Shown one piece after another: positions 59,561-64,000 of a stretch of 64,000 bases of DNA (its first letter is position 1; each line of letters opens with the position of its first letter). The notes under the pieces are model-generated. The model had not been told where the DNA came from, did no database searches, and was given only the letters and a program-made list of their open reading frames with translations. The position numbers and the translations under genes are program-made. This stretch comes from Mesorhizobium sp. WSM4306 (GTDB lineage Bacteria > Pseudomonadota > Alphaproteobacteria > Rhizobiales > Rhizobiaceae): NCBI RefSeq assembly GCF_007003975.1, contig NZ_VFTC01000001.1, positions 62,001 to 126,000 of the forward strand. Reading direction: 5' to 3'.

Positions 59561-60124
59561 ATGCATAAGACCGTGCCAGAACTGGCCAACCGCTGGCTGA
59601 GGCGAACGCCTGAGACCCTCAGCGAACTCGAGCGGCGGGTGTTGCAGAGCACCGTCGACCGCAAGCCGATCTCTCACGATATCAACGACAGTCTCGCCGG
59701 TCTTCAGGGGGCTGGCGAGCGTATCGCCGATGCCATCGCCCGCATTGGCGGCTCGTGGACATTTATCCTGTCCTTCATCGCTTTTCTGGTTTTGTGGATC
59801 GGCGCCAATTGGTGGCTGCTGGGACGGGACTCGTTCGATCCCTACCCCTTCATCTTCCTCAATCTTGTGCTGTCGATGATCGCCGCCTTGCAAGCGCCGG
59901 TGATCATGATGTCGCAGAACCGCCAGGCCGCGCGCGACCGCATCGACGCCGCGCACGACTATGAGGTCAACCTCAAGGCCGAGATCGAAATCATGGCGCT
60001 GCACGAAAAGCTGGACGAGCTGCGTCACAGCCAGATCATCGGCGTGCGTGAGGACATAGCGCGCCTGGCTGAACAGGTGAGCCGCATCGACGAAAGACTG
60101 TCGGGCCGGCAAACGTCTCAATGA
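59561..60124 (+). CDS. DUF1003 family membrane protein
   Basis: 187 aa. Two membrane segments: GSWTFILSFIAFLVLWIGAN and FIFLNLVLSMIAALQAPVIM, joined by SFDPYPF. The C-terminal half is a helical cytoplasmic tail (DRIDAAHDYEVNLKAEIEIM, then LDELRHSQ). GGAGGCGACC precedes the chosen ATG. Coupled to the DedA gene by an ATGA overlap. Function unknown. Confidence 0.9.
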   Translation: MHKTVPELANRWLRRTPETLSELERRVLQSTVDRKPISHDINDSLAGLQGAGERIADAIARIGGSWTFILSFIAFLVLWIGANWWLLGRDSFDPYPFIFLNLVLSMIAALQAPVIMMSQNRQAARDRIDAAHDYEVNLKAEIEIMALHEKLDELRHSQIIGVREDIARLAEQVSRIDERLSGRQTSQ

Positions 60125-60726
60125 CCGAGATCGTCCATCGCCTCATCGAGCAGTACGGCCTGATCGCGGTTTTCCTGGGCTGTGTCGCCGAAGGCGAAAG
60201 TGCGGCCATCCTCGGCGGCTTCTTCGCCCATCAGCATGTCTTCGTCCTCTGGAAGGCTTTTCTTGCGGCCGCCATTGGCGCCTTCGTCGGCGACACGTTT
60301 TTCTTCGTCCTCGGCCGCAGCTTTGCCGACCATCCCAGGGTGCTGAAACTGAAGGCGCGGCCCGGCTTCAACCACGCCTACCGCCTGGTCTCGTCGCATC
60401 CCAACATCTTCGTGTTGTCCAACCGCTACATCTATGGTCTGCGCCTAGTCGGCGGCATCGCGGCCGGCTTCGCCAGCATATCGGTTCCGCGCTTCGTCAT
60501 CCTCAACGCCATCTCGTCGCTGGTCTGGGCAGCCTTGTTCTGCGGCATCGGCTATGTCTTCGGCCTCGGCACCGAGCAGATGGTCGGCAAGGCACTGCTC
60601 CATCACGAAAGGTTGCTGATCGCCCTCGGCATTGGGCTCGCCGTCGCCATCCTTGCCTGGCTCATCGCCCGCACCGTCGCCGGCAAGGAGCGCGCCAAGG
60701 ACGCTCGCGAGAGCAAAGCCGGCTGA
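60121..60726 (+). CDS. DedA family membrane protein
   Basis: 201 aa. DedA/SNARE-associated proteins are polytopic inner-membrane proteins; some members flip undecaprenyl phosphate. Landmarks: GCVAEGESAAILGGFFAHQH with the conserved acidic residue, IGAFVGDTFFFVLGR, NRYIYGLRLVGGIAAGFASI and VPRFVILNAISSLVWAA. Overlaps the DUF1003 gene. Confidence 0.93.
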   Translation: MTEIVHRLIEQYGLIAVFLGCVAEGESAAILGGFFAHQHVFVLWKAFLAAAIGAFVGDTFFFVLGRSFADHPRVLKLKARPGFNHAYRLVSSHPNIFVLSNRYIYGLRLVGGIAAGFASISVPRFVILNAISSLVWAALFCGIGYVFGLGTEQMVGKALLHHERLLIALGIGLAVAILAWLIARTVAGKERAKDARESKAG

Positions 60727-60729
60727 AGC

Positions 60730-61323
60730 TCAGTCGTCGTCCTCGACCAAAGCGCGGTCGCCACGGTCGAGGATCAGCGGGATGATCAAATCCTCCTCGT
60801 CGGCAAGATGCCGTTTCAGCATGGCGATCAGCCGGCTGTTCTCGTCGGCATAGGCATCGGCGGCGAAGCGCTGTTTGTCCTCGCTCTCCTCAAGCGTGCG
60901 GATGAAGGCGTTCGCGGTCTCGGCATTGCGCTCCAGCCCGTCATGGATGGTGTGGTGATCGGCATCGAGTATGTCAAAGCCCCGCTTCAGACGCGGCTCG
61001 GCCTTGGCGAAAGCCGGGAAATATTGATAGTCCTCGACATTGTGATGGCCGTCGAGATTTCCGAGGAAATGGTTGAGCCGCGGCGCGAACCAGCGCGCGA
61101 AATCCGGCGCCATCAGCCGACCTTCACGATAGTCGCCAATGCCATTGGTCAGCATGCCGCCTAACGCGCGGAACATGTCGTGCCGCTGCAGCCACATATT
61201 GGCGAGGCCATGGATGTTGGTATGGCCCTGCCAGTTTTCGCGCGGATATTTTTGCACCAGCCAGCGCAGATCGTCCGGCAGGCCGGCACGCTCGAGCAGC
61301 AGAGAATTGGCGGGGGCGGTCAT
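60730..61323 (-). CDS. Hemerythrin HHE-domain protein
   Basis: 197 aa four-helix bundle. Iron-ligand patterns are HFLGNLDGHHNVEDYQYFPA, DADHHTIHDGLER and RHLADEEDLIIPLILDRG, the HHE cation-binding motifs. Such proteins bind O2 or sense redox and NO. AAGGAGACCGTC before the ATG at 61323 favours it over a Met eight codons upstream. Confidence 0.9.
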   Translation of the reverse strand: MTAPANSLLLERAGLPDDLRWLVQKYPRENWQGHTNIHGLANMWLQRHDMFRALGGMLTNGIGDYREGRLMAPDFARWFAPRLNHFLGNLDGHHNVEDYQYFPAFAKAEPRLKRGFDILDADHHTIHDGLERNAETANAFIRTLEESEDKQRFAADAYADENSRLIAMLKRHLADEEDLIIPLILDRGDRALVEDDD

Positions 61324-61362
61324 GACGGTCTCCTTAGTGACCGACATATGGGAACGGTCAGA

Positions 61363-61722
61363 TCAGATCGGTAGTCCCGTGATGCGCTCGATGACGGCGA
61401 TGCCCCAGACGCCGGCGACGATCACAACCGAAATCAGCACCGCCAGCGAACCGCAATCCTTGGCCAGCTGGATGTCGACGTTGAACTCGCGGCTGAAGGC
61501 ATCGCAGGCCGCCTCGATGCCGGTATTCAGCACCTCGACCATGATCAAAAGCAGCACGGCGCCGATCAAGAGCGCGTAGCCGCGCCACGACACCGAGACG
61601 AACCAACCGAGCGGCAGCGCCAGCACCAGCAGCATCAATTCCTGCTGGAACGCCTTTTCGCTGGCGGCGAGCTTGCGAAAAGCCCGCACCGAATTGAAGA
61701 AAGCATCGATCAGCCGCTGCAT
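61363..61722 (-). CDS. dgkA: Diacylglycerol kinase (DgkA type)
   Basis: 119 aa. The signature is EVLNTGIEAACDAFSREFNV within the membrane protein, with three hydrophobic segments (LMLLVLALPLGWFVSVSWRG, LLIGAVLLLIMVEV, SLAVLISVVIVAGVWGIAVI). It phosphorylates diacylglycerol for phospholipid recycling, or undecaprenol in related enzymes. The start at MQRLID is chosen because AAGGGG lies 9 nt upstream; an ATG three codons earlier is also possible. Confidence 0.92.
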   Translation of the reverse strand: MQRLIDAFFNSVRAFRKLAASEKAFQQELMLLVLALPLGWFVSVSWRGYALLIGAVLLLIMVEVLNTGIEAACDAFSREFNVDIQLAKDCGSLAVLISVVIVAGVWGIAVIERITGLPI

Positions 61723-61800
61723 CGCCCGCATCCCCTTCGAATCACCGGCAGGGGATAACGCAATGGCTGGATCAAGGGAATAAGGTAGCAGCGGCAAAAA

Positions 61801-62220
61801 TCACTCGTCCGCAACCTTGATCGCCGGCGTCGACTTCTCGAACTGCGGCAACCCATCGTCGATCGTGTAGTAGTCGCCCTTGTCGCCGACGAAGATGTGG
61901 CATTCGCCCTCGAGCCCGGTCGGATTGTCGAACGATCCGGCCAGAACCGAGACATAGGCATCCTGACCAGGCTTCCAGAACAGCACCGAGCCACATGTCT
62001 TGCAGAAACCACGTCTGGCAAAGGAAGACGCTTCGTACCAGGTGATGTTATCGGTGCCGGTTACGGTGATGTCGCCATCCGCGACGTTGGTCGCGGCGTA
62101 AAAATGCCCGCTCTGCTTGCGGCACTGCGAGCAGTGGCAATAGATCACGCCGCGCAACGGGCCTTGCGTCTGGAAACGCACTGCTCCGCACAGGCAAGAT
62201 CCGCTGTGGTTGTTGCTCAT
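61801..62220 (-). CDS. GFA family zinc protein
   Basis: 139 aa. Zinc Cys pattern: GSCLCGAVRFQ, YCHCSQCRKQSGHFY and GFCKTCGSVLFW. The end has GDYYTIDDGLPQFEKSTPA. GGAGGGCAGGG directly precedes the ATG; the longer frame to 62310 is rejected. It is a paralogue of the GFA protein at 53774-54187, with a different arrangement of neighbours. Confidence 0.92.
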   Translation of the reverse strand: MSNNHSGSCLCGAVRFQTQGPLRGVIYCHCSQCRKQSGHFYAATNVADGDITVTGTDNITWYEASSFARRGFCKTCGSVLFWKPGQDAYVSVLAGSFDNPTGLEGECHIFVGDKGDYYTIDDGLPQFEKSTPAIKVADE

Positions 62221-62567
62221 CCCTGCCCTCCACTGACCATCGTTCACGGCTTCGCCGCCTCTCGCGAGGATTTCAGTTTTGCGAGAGCCAGGCACGAGCA
62301 AATGCGACACGGTATGGACGTGTTCGGACTTCCTCCTCAGGACGGTCGCAAGGCGTTGCTGCAGCCTGAGGTAGAATAGTCGCGTTACCTAGCGGCACAT
62401 TAAGGAAACTTTAGCGCCAGCGCATTTATGGTCGTTGCCAAGCGAAGCTCGCGATTGGGGACGCGTCCTTCGTAAGATGGATCCGAAATACGGCTGGTTC
62501 TCCCCCGGTCGGCGACATCTCGCACGCGCAAGTCTGCGATGGTTCCCAGGGGTAGAGTGAACAGAAC
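62221..62567. other. Divergent intergenic region, no gene
   Basis: 347 bases between the GFA gene and the GGDEF gene. No convincing frame or RNA structure. A TTAAGGAAACTTT stretch near 62400 is the most AT-rich part and may belong to the diguanylate cyclase promoter. Confidence 0.4.
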
Positions 62568-63638
62568 ATGCAGCCGGCAGCCGCCCAGACCGACCGAAAC
62601 AGCGACATTGCAACAGCCGTTGTGACGACCATGCGCCAGCTCGGCGTGCTTGGTCTTCCGCGCAATTACGAGATCTTCTATGAAGCGCTGAAAGGCACCA
62701 ATCGCGAACTCAGCCTTGCCGTCGTGGCGCTCGGCAACCGGCCGACGCAGGATGATCTCGACCGCATCGGCCGCGCCTTCTTTGCCCAGCACCATGGTCC
62801 CGGCATTGTCGAGCAGGCGCGCGACGTGTTGGCCAGGGAACTTGAGGACATCGCCTTGCTGCTGCGAAGCGAACGCAGCCATATCGAGAAATACGGCAAG
62901 ATCCTCGACGAGACGTCGAGCGGGCTGGCCAATCGCAGCCTGCTTTCGCAGGATCTGCTGCAGAAGGTCGCCAACGCCATGGCGGTCGCCACCAATTCGA
63001 CCCTCGACCATGGCAGGCAGGTTGCCACCACGCTCAGCGACAAGACGGCGGAACTGGAGAGCGTCAAGTCGAAGCTCGAGGAGTACAAGCGGCTCGCCGA
63101 CACCGATCCCTTGACCCATATCTGGAACCGCCGCGCCTTCGACAAGCAAATCACCGGGATTTACACCTCCAACAGGGGCATCCTGTTCAACGCGCTGATT
63201 CTTGCCGACATCGACCATTTCAAGGACATCAACGACCGCTACGGCCACCCGGTCGGTGACAAGATCATCCAGATCATCGCCGAAATCTTCCAGACCAGCA
63301 TCCGTGAAGACATGTTCGTTGCCCGCACCGGCGGCGAGGAATTCGCGCTGATCATCGAGGGCGCCAGCGAGGATACCACCTACGAGATCGCCGAACGCAT
63401 CCGCGTGTTGATCGAACAGACACCCTTCACCAGCAGCCAGACCGGCACCAATTACGGCACGGTGACCGTTTCCATGGGCATCTGCATGGCTTCCGAGGCC
63501 GAAGGCCCGGAAGATCTCTACACCAAGGCGGATCGAGCGCTCTACCGCTCCAAGGTCGGCGGGCGCAACCGCGTCACCAGGCATTCGACAATGGCCGGCC
63601 GCACCGGCAAGAACTGGCTGCTCTACAAGAAAGACTGA
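62568..63638 (+). CDS. GGDEF diguanylate cyclase
   Basis: 356 aa. The GGDEF domain (about 180-345) has DTDPLTHIWNRRAFDKQIT, ILADIDHFKDINDRYGHPVG and the active loop RTGGEEFALI, so synthesis of cyclic di-GMP is likely. The inhibitory I-site (RxxD five residues before the loop) reads REDM and is not intact. The N-terminal ~180 residues are helical without a recognised sensor and have no signal peptide. With the PilZ protein it adds to c-di-GMP signalling. Confidence 0.93.
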   Translation: MQPAAAQTDRNSDIATAVVTTMRQLGVLGLPRNYEIFYEALKGTNRELSLAVVALGNRPTQDDLDRIGRAFFAQHHGPGIVEQARDVLARELEDIALLLRSERSHIEKYGKILDETSSGLANRSLLSQDLLQKVANAMAVATNSTLDHGRQVATTLSDKTAELESVKSKLEEYKRLADTDPLTHIWNRRAFDKQITGIYTSNRGILFNALILADIDHFKDINDRYGHPVGDKIIQIIAEIFQTSIREDMFVARTGGEEFALIIEGASEDTTYEIAERIRVLIEQTPFTSSQTGTNYGTVTVSMGICMASEAEGPEDLYTKADRALYRSKVGGRNRVTRHSTMAGRTGKNWLLYKKD

Positions 63639-63721
63639 CGCTTCTGCGCACAGCCTATTCGCGGACGTAGGCAAATTTATCGGGCACGACCTCTTTCCAT
63701 ATGAATTTTCATGGCCTATAT

Positions 63722-63733
63722 TTTCCATGGAAA
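63722..63733. promoter_or_regulatory. Palindrome before the antitoxin-like gene
   Basis: TTTCCATGGAAA is perfectly symmetrical and lies 10 bp before the ATG. A similar TTTCCATATGAA is found about 30 bp upstream. Antitoxins of this class usually repress their own operon, so this is a plausible operator pair. Confidence 0.55.
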
Positions 63734-63743
63734 GAGAGAGGCC

Positions 63744-64000
63744 ATGTCTGTTTCACAACCCAATTCTGTCGCAAAGACGGCCGAAAACGCGGTTCTGACC
63801 AAGGCCACGCTGCGCGCCGCCGAGCTTATGGATATTACCGCCAGGACGCTGGCGTCGATCATCGGCGTCTCGGAAGCTACGGTTTCGCGCATGCGCAGGC
63901 AGGAATTCCTGCTCGAGCGCGGCACCAAGCCGTTCGAGCTCGCGGTGCTGTTCGTGCGGCTGTTCCGTTCGCTCGACGCCATTGTCGGCGGTGACGAGAC
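63744..64000 (+). CDS. DUF2384 / MbcA-ParS-Xre-type antitoxin (partial)
   Basis: The first 85 codons, open to the right edge. The HTH reads LMDITARTLASIIGVSEATV, followed by SRMRRQEFLLERGTKPFELA, VLFVRLFRSLDAIVGGDE. This is the Xre-like N terminus and the start of the toxin-binding DUF2384 part. Such antitoxins pair with a RES-domain toxin encoded directly downstream, which would lie beyond the window. A GAGAGAGGCC stretch precedes the ATG. Confidence 0.85.
   Translation, partial: MSVSQPNSVAKTAENAVLTKATLRAAELMDITARTLASIIGVSEATVSRMRRQEFLLERGTKPFELAVLFVRLFRSLDAIVGGDE

Noticed and set aside
62400..63728. 442-codon minus-strand frame opposite the GGDEF gene
   Set aside because: Antisense shadow of a clear diguanylate cyclase.
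1..64000. CRISPR array or rRNA operon
   Set aside because: No regularly spaced repeats and no rRNA-like sequence were seen anywhere in the window.

Overview
The window looks like chromosomal DNA of a high-GC alphaproteobacterium of the Rhizobiales, most probably Mesorhizobium. Pointers are the DUF768 protein (a family I know mainly from Mesorhizobium), DUF982, DUF3126 and DUF3606 proteins, an NDUFA12-type complex I subunit, two Omp25/Omp31-type outer-membrane proteins, and RIME-like palindromic repeats. No rRNA genes, no CRISPR array and no intact mobile element were found. One tRNA gene is present: tRNA-Leu(UAA).

Region by region. 0-2.7 kb: a partial secreted protein, a complex I accessory subunit, a palindromic repeat and the panB-panC pantothenate operon. 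2.8-8 kb: a LuxR-type regulator, gatB with an acetyltransferase, a YjhX-family protein behind a structured leader, a CBS protein and a rhomboid protease. 8-15.1 kb: a BNR-repeat/MoaD-like gene pair, PAS and PilZ proteins, a LapG-like cysteine protease, an ankyrin protein, a gamma-carbonic anhydrase and two membrane proteins. 15.3-30 kb: mostly metabolic and conserved genes (cysE, glyoxalases, a double cold-shock protein, threonine dehydratase, an M24-fold protein), two tandem alpha/beta-hydrolase lipoproteins and adenine deaminase. 30-33.9 kb: an exported hydrolase, two outer-membrane proteins and a cytochrome c.

33.9-41.5 kb is an accessory region around tRNA-Leu. It holds remnants of a tyrosine integrase, an IS630 transposase, an ATP-dependent DNA ligase and a TupA-like ATP-grasp protein. 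Between them lie a predicted exported truncated haemoglobin, a Gly/Tyr/His-rich secreted protein, a CBS protein and many short orphan proteins, several as paralogous pairs. I read this as a decayed, repeatedly rearranged genomic island.

41.7-54.2 kb: a HAL/PAL-superfamily protein that lacks the usual MIO triad, Nudix hydrolases, an Old Yellow Enzyme, a MoaB/CinA-like protein, a UspA protein, a divergent LysR/PLP-decarboxylase pair, gpt, and an ArsR-SRPBCC-GFA cluster preceded by a 20-bp palindrome. 54.2-64 kb: an ABC exporter, nadE, a 3-methyladenine glycosylase, DUF1003-DedA, a hemerythrin protein, diacylglycerol kinase, a second GFA protein, a GGDEF diguanylate cyclase and, cut by the window end, a DUF2384 (MbcA/ParS-type) antitoxin.

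Products were assigned from motifs and remembered family resemblance only. No database search was run.
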